A DNA stretch of 64,000 nucleotides from Prionace glauca (GCA_037974335.1 CM075760.1:37085609-37149608), one strand, 5' to 3'. Shown: positions 11,394 to 22,479, numbered from the stretch's first letter. Program-made: numbers and translations. Notes: generated by a model not told the origin, from the letters alone.

Positions 11394-11982
11394 CTACAAG
11401 TGACACTTGTAGTTTTCCAGTAAGTTTCACAAATATTTCTGTTGCCACCTTATTTACTTTTCACCCTGTTGCCTTCACTAATTTGGGTGAGGGTGTGTTG
11501 ATTAATTTGTTGTATATGAAAGAGCCAATATTTTATATAGTACAATCATTCCTCCTCAACCATATCATGCTCTCTCTTTCTGTCCTGGATTTGAAGATTC
11601 AGCATCAGCAGAGAAATGAACCATCCGAACTGCAGGAAAATCTCCCCCTACGCTTCAGGAGGATCAGCTTGCTAACTCCCGAGAAACTCGCAATGTATTT
11701 CGCCCAGACACTCTGGAAGGATTGAAGGTATTAGATGGGCACACATTGAATAAAGGAGTTGTTTCAATTTATGAAGTAGTCAAACACAAATAAGGAAATA
11801 TAGAACAACATCATTCAGCACCATTTATCAATGAATCCACCAGTCCGTTCACTAATTCCTCAATCAAAATATTCAGGCATCCAACAGTCATTCATCCATC
11901 AGTCATTCAAATGTCATTCATTCCTGTGTCAACACAGTCATACATTTATTGTTTGTGTAGATGGTGACATCAATTATTTTAA
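11394..11982. other. Intergenic, no gene seen
   Basis: No recognised family. Clusters of CATTCATxxATCAGTCATTCA at about 11830-11930 form a weak short repeat. Confidence 0.5.
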
Positions 11983-12185
11983 TTGATCCAGTGATCCAGA
12001 GGCCCAGGGCAATGATGTGAGGACAGGGATTTAAGTCGGACCCTTCCCGCAGGTAGATTTTGAATTCTATTGATAAATCTGGAATGGATACTAATTGCGA
12101 TCATTGGAACCGCTCTGATTCCCCAGTGGAGGAAATCTGCCATCGCTACATGGTCTCACAAGGATATAACTGCAGACTGAAAGCC
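11983..12185 (+). mobile_element. SINE-like repeat fragment
   Basis: Counterpart of 2779-2935: CCAGTGATCCAGAGGCCCAG, TTTTGAATTCTATTGATAAA, CTCTGATTCCCCAGTG, AGGAAATCTGCC. Its presence at the same place in both segmental duplicates shows it was inserted before the duplication. Confidence 0.55.
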
Positions 12186-12939
12186 AAATAGCTGACTCTT
12201 TAATATCTACAGAAGTGTCCAAGAAAACCAGTCAATTTAAGGGAATTTGGGACAGGCAAAGAGTGTTGGTCTTTCCAAACAAACATCCCATGGAAAGATA
12301 AAAGGAGATAAAATATAAATGTGCATGCTCAAATATAACAGCATGTATCATTTCTCTGAGCCATTTTTCAGTCGACCTGTGATTATTTCTGTCCGTCCAT
12401 CACAATATCCTGATGTGTTGGAAAAATCATCATTGTTGTTAATTGGGTGCCAGAGAAGGTGGAAAATAATCCTTTCTTTAGAGATGGGAAAACATCATCT
12501 AGATTTATAACTTCCAAAAATTCAAGTGCCTCCAGTACTGTTGCTGGGTAGATTTGTTTATAAATAGACCTTACTGACAACATGCAGGGTTTTAAGTTCG
12601 CTTGGAGCTAAGCGGTCAGTGCTGATGAAACTGATCTTTGATCTACTGCACAAACACCCCCAGATGTTTCCTGTCAATAACTTTGAGCATTTGACAGCAG
12701 CCTGGATTGCTGCCAAATACTGTGTGGGACAGATTAGCGTGAAGCTGAATGGACAACAAGGGATTCAGACATTTAAACAGTAAATGTTTCATCCCCACAA
12801 GAAAGACACAATATAAATCGTAATCATTCTAATCAAATATTTTCATTCAGTGTCCTGTTCATTATCTGAGTAAATAGTATCGCAAAACAATAAAGTGACC
12901 GGATGATTTTTTCATTTGTATAGTTTCCAAGTAAATTTC

Positions 12940-13125
12940 ATTTCAATAATTAAAGTCTGTTTATTAATCACTTCATGAAATGAGAGAGAGAGAGAGATGT
13001 TGATGGGCCCAGTTCCCCAGTGAAGTGAAATCGGTGCAATGACATGAAATAATATTAAAACAACATCATAAAACTGACATGAACACCGGGGATTCCTGGA
13101 ATATTCTGAAAGTTCTGCATCCTAT
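12940..13125 (+). repeat. Inverted-duplicate arm (partner 10655-10850)
   Basis: See the partner arm. This arm lies in its expected place within the segment shared with 2780-6095, so it is the source and 10655-10850 is the inverted copy. Confidence 0.8.
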
Positions 13126-14018
13126 TGAAACAACAGCTCTCTTGTACCTGATTAGCACCGTGTTCTATTGTACAGTATAATCTGATTTCTGTTATTGAAG
13201 AGTTCCTCTCATAGCTGCCAATGAGTGGAGAAATGATCAGTTCATAACCTGATTCAATGGAAGATAAAACATTTATTCTTGTGATATTGTGCAATGTGCC
13301 GCAAATCTCTGATATCCTGTATTCCCAATACCAGTGTATGTTAGACAGCCGGTGGCCAATACAGTGAGTTGCAATGATCTGGATGCTGAAGGAGAACTTT
13401 AATGATCTCAGTGTCCGTTCCGATTCATTAACTTCTCCGTCAAAAATCAATTTAATTTTATGTTTCTCTATCAACTCACTATTTAATTATTAGGTTAGGG
13501 TTCTCATTATTTTCAAAGGCCTGTCTTCGAGATTGGGACAGTTTGAAAATATAAGGAGAAACATTGTATTGTGTGAGAGTTTCTTCTCATCTCCAAACCC
13601 AACTTGTACAGTGATAGCCATCCACACTGCAAATAGAATCACTTTGTATATTCCACACATTTAATTACAGAAATCGATGGTATTTCTTCTGATAAATTGT
13701 GCTTTATTATTGTAATGTGGCAGAGACACGGAATTGTTGCAAAATTGTCTCATGTTCCAAAATGTCATTTCATCATTTTTAGATTTATTTTCTTGTTGGG
13801 CGTGTGGTAATAAAATCACCATATTTACAATGGAATGAGTTATTTTAAAAGTAAAGAGATGATGAACTGTAATATCATCATTAGAAATAATGGGGACAAT
13901 ACAATGAACATTTCAGCCAAACAAATATCCCGATACAGATAAAATGCCCATTTTAATATTAATCTATTGTAAATCTCCGAGTCCATTCTGTTGGGGGTGT
14001 GGAAGGTGGGACGTGGAT

Positions 14019-14092
14019 CCAGGCGCCGCCTCCAGCAGGGAATCAACAGGCGGCGCCTGGAAAGCCGCCCCCTTCTGCCGGGTATTTAAATA
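14019..14092 (+). promoter_or_regulatory. V gene promoter region: perfect 12-bp inverted repeat plus TATA-like box
   Basis: CCAGGCGCCGCC (14019-14030) and GGCGGCGCCTGG (14049-14060) are perfect reverse complements separated by 18 bases. A TATA-like TATTTAAATA follows at 14083-14092, about 90 bp before the leader ATG. I see no octamer ATGCAAAT or ATTTGCAT between 13700 and the ATG, although mammalian V promoters carry one. The inverted repeat occupies the place where the octamer would be expected. Confidence 0.6.
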
Positions 14093-14181
14093 CCGCTCAC
14101 TGGGACCGGAATCCAACAGTCCGGGAGCTGGTTTGTTCACTGAGTTCCTGACACAACCATTTCCCCCAAATCACCAGAAAG

Positions 14182-14227
14182 ATGAGGTCGGCCATTTCTC
14201 TCAGTTTGTTGCTGACTTTCTTATCTG
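14182..14227 (+). CDS. IGHV: IgH V leader exon (L-part 1)
   Basis: This exon encodes the start of the heavy-chain signal peptide, MRSAISLSLLLTFLSG, a short basic start followed by a hydrophobic core. It ends in a G followed by the donor GTGAGT and joins the V exon acceptor at 14360 in phase 1. The ATG was chosen because it gives a typical signal peptide and the next in-frame ATG lies beyond framework 1. The intron is about 133 bp, the usual short leader intron. Position may be off by one base. Confidence 0.85.
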
Positions 14228-14360
14228 GTGAGTATTTTTTTTATTATTGTTCAAGTCTCTCACTGTTACTGTCTCAGTGTTAGTCTCTCTCTGGAATGTT
14301 CCAGAGTCAGCAATCATTTCACTAAGATTAACCCCCGGTGTTTTTGATCTATTTTTACAG

Positions 14361-14665
14361 GTGTCCAGTCGGATGTTGTGTTGACCCAGCCAGAGGCAGC
14401 GACCGGGGATCCCGGAGGTTCCCTGAAACTGACCTGTGAAGCCAGCGGGTTCAATGTTGGCAGCTATTACATGGGTTGGATCCGGCAGGTTCCCGGACAG
14501 GGCCTGGAGTGGCTGGTTAGCTACTATACTTCATCTGACAACAGCTACGCCCCATCAATTAAGGGTCGATTTACTGCGTCCAAAGACACTTCAAACAACA
14601 TCTTCTCTTTGGACATGAGGAGCCTGAAGATCGAAGACACGGCCATCTATTACTGTGCCAGAGAC
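14361..14665 (+). CDS. IGHV: IgH V segment (functional, germline)
   Basis: This is the variable segment of the heavy chain; it forms most of the antigen-binding domain after joining to D and J. After the acceptor TTTTTACAG it encodes the end of the leader (VQS) and a mature chain starting [16 protein letters not shown]. Framework-1 Cys is in LKLTCEAS, the core Trp in [15 protein letters not shown], and framework 3 runs [17 protein letters not shown] and [11 protein letters not shown] with the second Cys. CDR1 is about NVGSYYMG and CDR2 about [12 protein letters not shown]. There are no stops or frame breaks, and all hallmark residues are present. The framework pattern is that of elasmobranch IgM VH. 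It ends directly at a recombination signal, so it is unrearranged. Confidence 0.93.
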
Positions 14666-14704
14666 CACAGCGAGAGGATCCAGGGCTTCACCCGGACAAG
14701 AACA
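14666..14704 (+). promoter_or_regulatory. V recombination signal, 23-bp spacer
   Basis: Heptamer CACAGCG (14666-14672; consensus CACAGTG), 23-base spacer, nonamer ACAAGAACA (14696-14704; consensus ACAAAAACC). Recognised by RAG1/RAG2. The 23 spacer lets V join to the 12-spacer 5' side of D1 or D2. Confidence 0.9.
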
Positions 14705-15050
14705 GCCCGGGAGGGGATTCCGCAACTTCCATCATAACCTGAAGGTCAGTATCTGTTTTAAATGCAATATGATCGAGGCTGGTCACAACCAAACTATAAT
14801 CGCGTTAAAAAAAAGTAACACAGAATGTATTTAACAGTAAAACTTCCCAAACTCACCGATATAACTGGTGAGCTTTTCACTGACTTTATATTCATTGTAC
14901 TGTCGGCAAGTACCACACACGATATATTACTCTTGTTAATATTTCTGATAGATTGTGTTATATAAACATTTGCCTACATTTTACATTAGAGCGAAATTAA
15001 TGGTCCTTTTAAAGTGAATATTGAACAGCAGTACTGAACAGAGTGAATGC
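14705..15050. other. V-D1 spacer DNA
   Basis: No gene or repeat seen. This AT-rich stretch would be deleted by V to D joining. Confidence 0.6.
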
Positions 15051-15131
15051 AGTTTTTGTATGGGTGTGTGTCACTGTGATATACTATGGGAGTCACAGTG
15101 CTGAGAAAAGCGCCATCCTCATACAAAAACC
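15051..15131 (+). other. IGHD: D1 segment with 12- and 22-bp-spacer signals
   Basis: The 5' signal is nonamer AGTTTTTGT (15051-15059), 12-base spacer, heptamer CACTGTG (15072-15078). The D1 core is ATATACTATGGGAGT (15079-15093). The 3' signal is heptamer CACAGTG (15094-15100), 22-base spacer, nonamer ACAAAAACC (15123-15131). Both heptamers and the 3' nonamer are perfect. The unequal spacers allow V(23) to join the 5' side, and the 3' side (22) to join the 12-side of D2, so two D segments can enter one CDR3. Two of the three frames are open, e.g. YTMG. Confidence 0.92.
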
Positions 15132-15440
15132 TCAGAAAAGGACGTTGCTTAAATTTGTGACCAATGCCATTGCCGAATGCCAAAGTAAATGAGGGTTCAA
15201 CAAAATAATACTGAGAAACAGCTTTGTTTCTTTTTAAGATGTAAAATGCTTCAATTTTATTGTTATTGATTTACACGCTGAATGTGCACAGAGAGTGTAA
15301 AAGTTTCTAACCCCTTTTATCAATATCATGACCAGTAAAAATTGAAATATCTCACTGACTCACCCTTAACGAGCTGGAAACAGGTTTTTGAAATAGCAGT
15401 GAAATTAACTGTCTGTATTTTATAGTTAACAGTCCGCCTC
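15132..15440. other. D1-D2 spacer DNA
   Basis: Nothing recognised. The 310-base distance between D segments is typical of compact shark IgH clusters. Confidence 0.6.
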
Positions 15441-15508
15441 AGTATTTGTCATGTTGTGTCTCACTGTGATTACTGGATGGCACAGCAGTTACTGTCAATA
15501 CAAAAACC
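15441..15508 (+). other. IGHD: D2 segment with two 12-bp-spacer signals
   Basis: The 5' signal is nonamer AGTATTTGT (15441-15449), 12-base spacer, heptamer CACTGTG (15462-15468). The D2 core is ATTACTGGATGG (15469-15480). The 3' signal is heptamer CACAGCA (15481-15487), 12-base spacer, nonamer ACAAAAACC (15500-15508). With 12 on both sides, D2 joins upstream to D1 (22) or V (23) and downstream to J (23). Frames read ITGW or YWM. Confidence 0.92.
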
Positions 15509-15833
15509 CCTCAGCACTGATTGACTGAAACTGGATCAGTGTCACTTTTAAATCCCTACTGTAATCACAGTACAGTATTATTTATGTCCAGCACTGACCA
15601 CATGGCAGGAATAAACAGGGAAAATCTTGATAATTACTCAATTATCGATGTGTGTTTTCAACAACATGTTCACCTGTAACTCTGTGAAATATAAAACTTT
15701 AGGGTCATTTATGAATGTCAAATGATATCCAGAAATACAATTATAATCTAATAAACATTAATTGATTTTGCTTTTCCTTGGGTTTGTGGATATTTAAAAT
15801 AATGGTGATTTTGTCTCTATTTTGTGCAGGGAC

Positions 15834-15872
15834 GGTTATTGGATGACACAGCGTACGGAATGTGACACTGTG
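15834..15872 (+). promoter_or_regulatory. J recombination signal, 23-bp spacer
   Basis: Nonamer GGTTATTGG (15834-15842; 7 of 9 to GGTTTTTGT), 23-base spacer, perfect heptamer CACTGTG (15866-15872) directly before the J coding start. Completes the 23 / 12-22 / 12-12 / 23 order. Confidence 0.88.
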
Positions 15873-15920
15873 ACTACTTCGATTACTGGGGACAAGGGAC
15901 CATGGTGACGGTGACTACAG
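15873..15920 (+). CDS. IGHJ: IgH J segment
   Basis: Encodes YFDYWGQGTMVTVTT, with the invariant WGxG motif of heavy-chain J regions, and ends in a G before the donor GTAAGA. The split codon joins C mu 1 in phase 1 to give ...VTVTTATPSPP. A single J is seen, as expected for a shark cluster. Germline configuration. Confidence 0.93.
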
Positions 15921-16204
15921 GTAAGAACCATCCACTTATTGAGTAACTGGTTTACATGTGTCTTTGTTTTATATTTTTATCTGTACTAATAATCCATGTG
16001 GTAACATAAATGTGAGTTTGGTGGATTCTCGGTTGAGAATTGTTCCAATGTTTCCTGTGAATCTGCTGCAAATGGGTTTTAGAATTCTGCTCTTTCTGGA
16101 CAATACGTACTGCTGAGGGATTCAATCCCAAATTGTTGGGATTTTGTGTTTATCTGTTGAGGTTATTGTGTGGTTGGGTTACTTTAAAATCCGAATGTCT
16201 GTTA

Positions 16205-17960
16205 TACAATTCAGCGTTTCTGCAGCGTTTAATCTCGGTGACATCTAGTGGCTGCGGTTTGTACCATCTACTGCACAAGTGTTTGAAATTTAAACCAAAA
16301 ATTTAAAAAATCTAACATTTCTATATTTATCCAGTGAAAATGTTCCACTCACTCACAATGCTGGTGCTGCTGTGCAATATTTTCTGCTTGTTCGAAACAT
16401 TAATTAGTTTGGTGTTGGGCGAATTGGCTGGAATTTATATTAAACATTTCTGTAAATGTTATATTTGATTCTGTTGAAAGTGTTTGTAGAATTGTGCTGC
16501 GTCTGCCTGAAGCGGGGTTCAGTCTCTCAGTGATGCGTTTTTTTTTCCTCTGGTGAGGAGATTATAAATCTGGGTGACTTTAAATACGTAAAATTTGTGA
16601 ATTAATTTTTTGTTTCTGCATTGTTTGAACTCAGTGACACTGAGCTGTTACACGTTTTGTGATTGAATATGAACATTCTGCGGGTCGCAACTGCTTGATG
16701 CATAACTGCAGGGAGAAATAAAGCTATTGTATTTGTATGTTTAAAATCTTTAGTCATAACGGCTTAAGCCGCTCGTTCAGAACATAGTTTGTCACTGCAT
16801 TCAGATTTTGGGGTATCTGCAATGTTTAATCTCGGTGGCATTTGATGGCTGGAACTTTTACCATCCAAATGTTTAAATATGTTTGAAATATGACCCAATA
16901 TGAATAAGACGTGATAAAGTTTCAACGCTAATTTGTTGGACAAATTCTACCTCCTCGCAATGCTATTGCTATTATTCTAGATTTCTGTTTAGTTTAATAA
17001 TTGGTTAAGAGCTGGTTTGCTAGATTCGATATTGAGATTTATTTTGCAATGTTACATTTGATTCTGTTGAATGGATAATTGATCTGTTTTTCTGTGAAGC
17101 GGATTCATTCCCTCATTGATGTGGTTTGTTGTGTTTCTGCTGAGGAGATTCTGTGGTGCAGTCACCGTGAATGTTTAAAATTTATGCTATGGTTTGGCTT
17201 TGTGGCATTATTTCTGTGTTGTTTAAATAGTGTATAACGGTGCCGTTGAGAGTTTAGATGTTTTCTGGTTGAACAGAAACAATCTTTGAGTTTGAAAATC
17301 CATGTAGGGAGAAAACAAGCAGCTGGGGGGAAAGAACACCTAAAAGATATTACAGCATTTTTATAAATTTTAAATAACGCTTACAAATTCAAGTGAGTCA
17401 TGACTTACAACGCTCATTCGGACACTAAGTCTTTGCTGCAATCACAAACTTCCCATGAACAAGTTTAATAGTAAAATTAATGTAAATCAAAGAATTATTA
17501 ATCGGTAATTTAACTCCATATTCACCACAGATTATTTTATATTAATAATTTAGCAATAATCCCCTTTAATAGTTCTGTTGTGTATTTCACACAATTAACA
17601 TTTTCCAGACTGGAAATATTTTGTGACAATTCCAGAAGCTATTTCAATGATAACCTGCTGTTTTCACAGCCGTGCTCAGTTGAACAAGATACTTTGCATT
17701 AATCGGTACATCCCAGATTAAGTTCACATTTACTGGAATACGAGTTTTGCAGAATAATTTCCTTTTTTGGAAATTTTTGTATCCGATTATTAATTTTTTT
17801 CTATGCAATTGGAACCAGATTATCCGTTCTAAGTATTTTTTTAAATTAGATACCGAGATAATTAATTACTTATCGCATCTCAAAATTTGTGAAATTGTTT
17901 AGTGTTCCTCAATTGTTTTTACATTGTTTACGCTCAGTGAAACTGAGCAGTTCTGGCGAA
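16205..17960 (+). repeat. Diverged internal repeats of the J-C intron
   Basis: A block close to TTTCTGCATTGTTTGAACTC followed by GGTGACACT recurs near 16212, 16613, 16813, 17212 and 17925. It is often preceded by TTGATTCTGTTGAA and GAGGAGATTAT-like stretches (16465, 17050). Spacing is about 400, 200, 400 and 700 bp, suggesting repeated tandem duplication of a roughly 200- or 400-bp unit followed by decay. Confidence 0.55.
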
Positions 17961-18089
17961 ATGAAAATAAAATTGCCTTTGAATATTCTTGTAGGGATAA
18001 AGCAGAAAAGTTTCGGAAAATAAAATAAATATATGTTAGGGCATTTTATTCATGTTAACTAATGGTTACATATTAAAATAAAACATGAA

Positions 18090-18385
18090 TTACAATTCAC
18101 TGTACCTCTGTTAGGGACATTACACTGCCTTGAATCTGTTATATTCGAAGTCCTCATTTTCAGAAAAATAATTGCCCAGTTTTTGTGATTTGAGACAGTC
18201 AGGGAGAAATAGTTAAAAGGCAAAGGGAGTTTTAAAATGAACATCAGGTTAATTTAAATTTTTATTGATGTTTTCACTGTTGTAATTTGACCTTTGATCA
18301 ATTAGAATCAAACAGTTTATAAAAATTTGACAGACTGAACAGTTTTCTGACAGATGGAATTCGCTGACACTCAAGTAAAATTGTT
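18090..18385 (+). repeat. Direct duplicate in J-C intron (partner 19390-19660)
   Basis: Shared order of blocks with 19390-19660: CACTGTA.CTCTG.TAGGGA, CTGAATCTGTTAT, TCATTTTCAG, CAG.GAGAAATA.TTAAAAG and GTTGTAA.TTGAC, then GATCAA.GAGAA..CAACAGTTT. The copies are 1.3 kb apart. Confidence 0.65.
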
Positions 18386-18861
18386 CAAATGATTGTCTTT
18401 GAATTGTAGTAAAGTGTCAACAGAAACTGGCTACCGACTGACAATTAAATGCTTGAAATTCAAAAAGATTATATAAAAATAATATGATATTATAAATACT
18501 ATAAAAATAATATTAGCTCAGCACTTAATAACATCATGTCTCCCATTAATGTCAAACACAGAATGGAAGAATAAATGACAGAATGGAAGAATTCATACTA
18601 ACTGAAGCTTATGTTTAATTCTTATTAAATATTATAATGAAGAAAAGGTTGAGACTTATATTCTGCATCGTGTTTTTAGCGTTACAGAGGATTTGAATCA
18701 ATTATCGTCTCTGTGTTTGCACTGTTTAATTCAGGTCTTCTTTAATTAAACAATGTGTTCAGTAATGAAGTTTTTATATGGGTGGCCTAAATTATTAAAT
18801 CTAGGAAGCAGTATTATTGATTTCAAACGGCCAGGCCGTTACAGTCTGGACAAACTCAGAA

Positions 18862-18869
18862 ATTTGCAT
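18862..18869 (+). promoter_or_regulatory. Octamer motif ATTTGCAT in the J-C intron
   Basis: An exact octamer, the Oct-1/Oct-2 site found in mammalian immunoglobulin promoters and the intronic mu enhancer. One perfect 8-mer on either strand is expected by chance about every 33 kb, so its position in this intron is suggestive only. Confidence 0.3.
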
Positions 18870-19389
18870 TTTTAACACGTTTGTTCGTTGTAATAAGATA
18901 TTTGTCGTAAAAGTGAAAAAGTAAAATATTGCAATGTGATTAGATTTAAGTAAATGAATGACAGATGTTTGAATGTTTCCATTCAGTAATTTGAAATTAT
19001 AGTTTAACATTGAGATTTAATTGTAATCTAATTATTTAACAATGTTGGGGGCAGAAGCACGTTTTGAATGATTGAAAACTCATTTTATTGCAGAGAACAA
19101 ATCAGCTGACAGGAGAACTAACTGACAATTAACAATAACTTAAAATGTAATATTAACGCTGATTAATTCAAAACAAAAGACCTTGAATATTGCACTAGCG
19201 TGCAAAATATCATCAGTCTTAGAGAATATTTAATTGTATCAAAATGAATTCAAAAACAAAACATTTCTTTACTCAACTGTGCTCGGCTCGATAAGTTGTT
19301 TTGCCTTGATAATTTTGTTGATTACATTTAATTAAGAAATTAGATCCAATCAGGTAACGATTTTCAATGTAAATATTTCCCGGTTTGTT

Positions 19390-19660
19390 TAATTCTTAGT
19401 GTGTCACTGTATCTCTGATAGGGATATTGAACTGTCCTGAATCTGTTATTTTTGCTCATTTTCAGCGAAATTACATTTTTACACAATTTTCGCGAAGTGA
19501 TACAGGCAGAGAGAAATAATTAAAAGTCGAGAGGAGTTCTGAATACCCGTTTAATTTGAAATAGGTTATTGATTTTCTGTTGTAACTTGACTATTGATCA
19601 AAGAGAACCCAACAGTTTGAAATTGACAGATTGAACAGATCTTTCTGCTGGGAACTCGAC
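19390..19660 (+). repeat. Direct duplicate in J-C intron (partner 18090-18385)
   Basis: See partner. The 18.39-19.39 kb stretch between them shows no recognised element. Confidence 0.65.
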
Positions 19661-20139
19661 TGTTGAATTGTTTGTGTCTGTTCTGTTTCTGGGTGTGTGG
19701 TCACTGTGTTGGGACCAGGAATCTCCCTGACTGGTTATAAATCTTTTGATTCCTTCTCTTGTACTGCAGGAAATGAAATTTTATTTATTTCTTCAATGCA
19801 CTTGTATCTGTGGGAAATGTGACTGTTTGACTCGGTGTCTCAGAAATTAAGTCCCTGAAGCATATTGTGTCTATCAGAGAAGCAGAAACATCAGACTGTA
19901 GAGGGAGAATTGGGTGATTTTTAAGCAGTGATGTACCGGCCTTGGGAATGTTCGATGAACAAATACAATGTGAGATTTACTATATTGTGCTCCGTAATAC
20001 AGCAGCCCCTGAACTGTTTAGTTTGACAGTTGAAGGGTCACATTCACCTGCATATTATTTTTAATCTTCTAAAGGCATTTTAGAGACATTTGCTCGGCCA
20101 GAATTTATAATCTCATTGTTCCTTCACAAAGTATTGATA

Positions 20140-20540
20140 TGAAGCATCCTTGAACAACTGCAGTCCATATGCTGCAGACATCCGCCCTGCTGTTAGGCAG
20201 GGAGTTCCAGGATTTTGACCCAGCGATTATGAATGAATTGAGAAATTGTTTCAGGTCAGGATGGTGTGTGTTTTGGAGGGAAGCTTACAGGTTATAGTGT
20301 TTCATATGTGGCTGCTGCCCTTGTCCTGTTAGGATGTAAAGGCAGCGTGTTTGGACAGTGTAATCTATGGAGCCTTGGTGAATTGCTGCAGTGCATGTTG
20401 TATATAATGCACACAGTGCTGACACTGCTTGTTAGTGATGGAGAGAGTAAATAGGGTGAATGAGGGGCCGGGTAATCTTGTGGGTGGCTTTGCCCTGGAT
20501 TGTGTCAGATTCCGTGAGGTTTTACAAGTTTCTATCATTG
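20140..20540 (-). mobile_element. LINE fragment (second LINE family)
   Basis: Plus-strand reading CAGGGAGTTCCAGGATTTTG, CCCAGCGATTATGAATG, TGCCCTTGTCCTGTTAGGAT, GGAGCCTTGGTGAATTGCTG and GCAGTGCATGTTGTATATAA is the reverse of the C-terminal coding end seen at 1405-1945. Broken. Confidence 0.65.
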
Positions 20541-20699
20541 AGGAAAGAGGAAATTATTTAATTGTGACTGACTTGTGAAATATTTAAATGTTTTTCCAAC
20601 CCGTGCCCCACAGTCCGTGTTGTGCTCGCTTGTCACTCCCACTTACTGTGCGAGTGGGTGAGTATGTGTGGAGTGAGGGTGCTTTTCCAGACTGAATCA

Positions 20700-21570
20700 G
20701 CCAGCTAGAGACTTACACACATCACACACTCTCACACACATAAATACACACATACAGACGCTTATATTCTCTCACACATACACACGCACACTTACTGTCT
20801 CATACGATCTCTCACACACATTTTTTCTCTCACGGTCTACAGACTCTGTCTCAAATACAAATACAGACATCCTCTCGCTCTCTCAATCAGTCTCACACAG
20901 CTCATATACAAAAACACTCATACGCACACACCTCCACACACATTTTCCCTTACACGCAGACACACACACACATAAGCATCGTCTCACGCTCTCGCACACG
21001 CACTCTCTCTCCCAAACTCTGTCACACACGCTCAAGTTGTCTCACATTTATTCACACACACTTTCTCACAATTCCTCTTGCACACACATCTCTCTCTCTC
21101 TCTCTCACACACACACATATATTTCTATCTCTGATGCACACACTATCTCACATCTGTACATTCTTGCTCTCACACTAGCTCTCTCACACTCTCTCACAAA
21201 CATAGACCGATGCACACACTCTAACGTATACGCAGACACAGTCTCTCACATAAGCACAGTCTCACGCAAACATTCTCTGACACACACACACACACACTTT
21301 GCTTCTGTCACCCACACACATTGCGCACATCATTCTCTCTCTCACACAATCCCGTGCACATTTCCACACACTCATGAACAGTTTATTTTGCTTTCCAATA
21401 GGCATACTGCCCCCTTGCAAACGCAGCCCATTGTCTCACACACGTGCAAACACAGTCTATCACACACAAGTACCTTCACACACACATTCACCCTCTCTCT
21501 CTATCAAACACACACCCAAACACCCTCTCATGCACTTTCCACCTCACATACGTCAGAGAGACTGTCATTT
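20700..21570 (+). repeat. CA/CTC-rich simple repeat
   Basis: Irregular ACACAC and CTCTCACACA runs. The long open frames over it (21037-21579) are composition artefacts. Confidence 0.8.
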
Positions 21571-21571
21571 A

Positions 21572-21900
21572 CATCATAGAATAGAATCACGAAATCCTAT
21601 AGTACAGAAGGAGGCCGTTCAGCCCATCGAGTCCGCATCAACAGGAATCCCACCAAATCCCACCCTATCCCCAGAACCACATGTGTTTACTCTAACTAGA
21701 CCTCCTGAAACTAAGGGGCAATTTAGCACGGCCAGTCCCCTGAACCCAAACGTCTTTGGACTGTGGGAGGAAACAGGAGCATCCGAAGGAAACCCAAGCA
21801 GACACGGGGTGAACTTACTAACTCCATACACAATGACTCATATCGGGAATTGAACTGTGAGGCAGCAGCGTTAATCACTGTGCTGCCTCGGCCACCCCTT
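21572..21900 (-). mobile_element. HE1-like SINE, minus strand
   Basis: Plus-strand reading starts CATAGAATAGAATCACGAAA and GTACAGAAGGAGGCCGTTCA, continues with GGGGCAATTTAGCACGGCCA and GGACTGTGGGAGGAAACAGG, and ends with the tRNA-like head GGGAATTGAACTGTGAGGCA...CACTGTGCTGCC. Near full length. Confidence 0.75.
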
Positions 21901-22017
21901 CCCCCTCCCCCGGTAACATTTGAATGAGGGTGGGATCGGGAAGCCCGTGTAAAACTCATGTGAATAAGTTTCAGCTGGAAATTCTTCTCTGTTTGGAGTC
22001 ATATTTAGCACAAAGCA

Positions 22018-22190
22018 AGATGGTGATGGTTGGTGGAGGTCAAACATCTAAGTTGAGAAATCACTGCAGGAGTTCGGCAGGGAACTGTTCTGGGACCAAC
22101 AATCTTCTATTGCTTCATCAATGACACATTCCATCCAACATGAGGTCAGAAGTAGGGATTTCCATGTGTTACACCGGACACAAAGATAAA
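22018..22190 (+). mobile_element. LINE fragment, reverse transcriptase core
   Basis: Reads like the SGVPQGS..GP..F..FIND block of the second LINE family: sequence around 22066-22130 gives AGVRQGTVLGPTIFYCFIND. Broken soon after. Confidence 0.55.
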
Positions 22191-22479
22191 ATCAATAAGA
22201 AGGGATCTGGCTGAGACTAAGTCCGCCTGGCTCCCCAATACTGGTGTAAACTTGGTGTTTGATTCCTGTGTGACCCTAGTTTTGCTGGAAGCTTCCCTTC
22301 CAGCTCCCTCAGTCTGTCTATTTGTTCACTGATCCGTGTTTCTGAAAGAAAGGCCCCGACATTAAAGCAGCTGCCCGGTGATCTACACTGATTCCTGACT
22401 TTACACAGCCCTGTTACTGAAAGCTGATCAATGGAGAGAATCGGGAAAAGATCGATGGAGAGGGAGAGGAGGAGGTGGC

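Noticed and set aside
13055-13474. 139-codon minus frame upstream of V
   Set aside because: Lies in non-coding DNA whose duplicate (3640-4210) does not keep the frame open.
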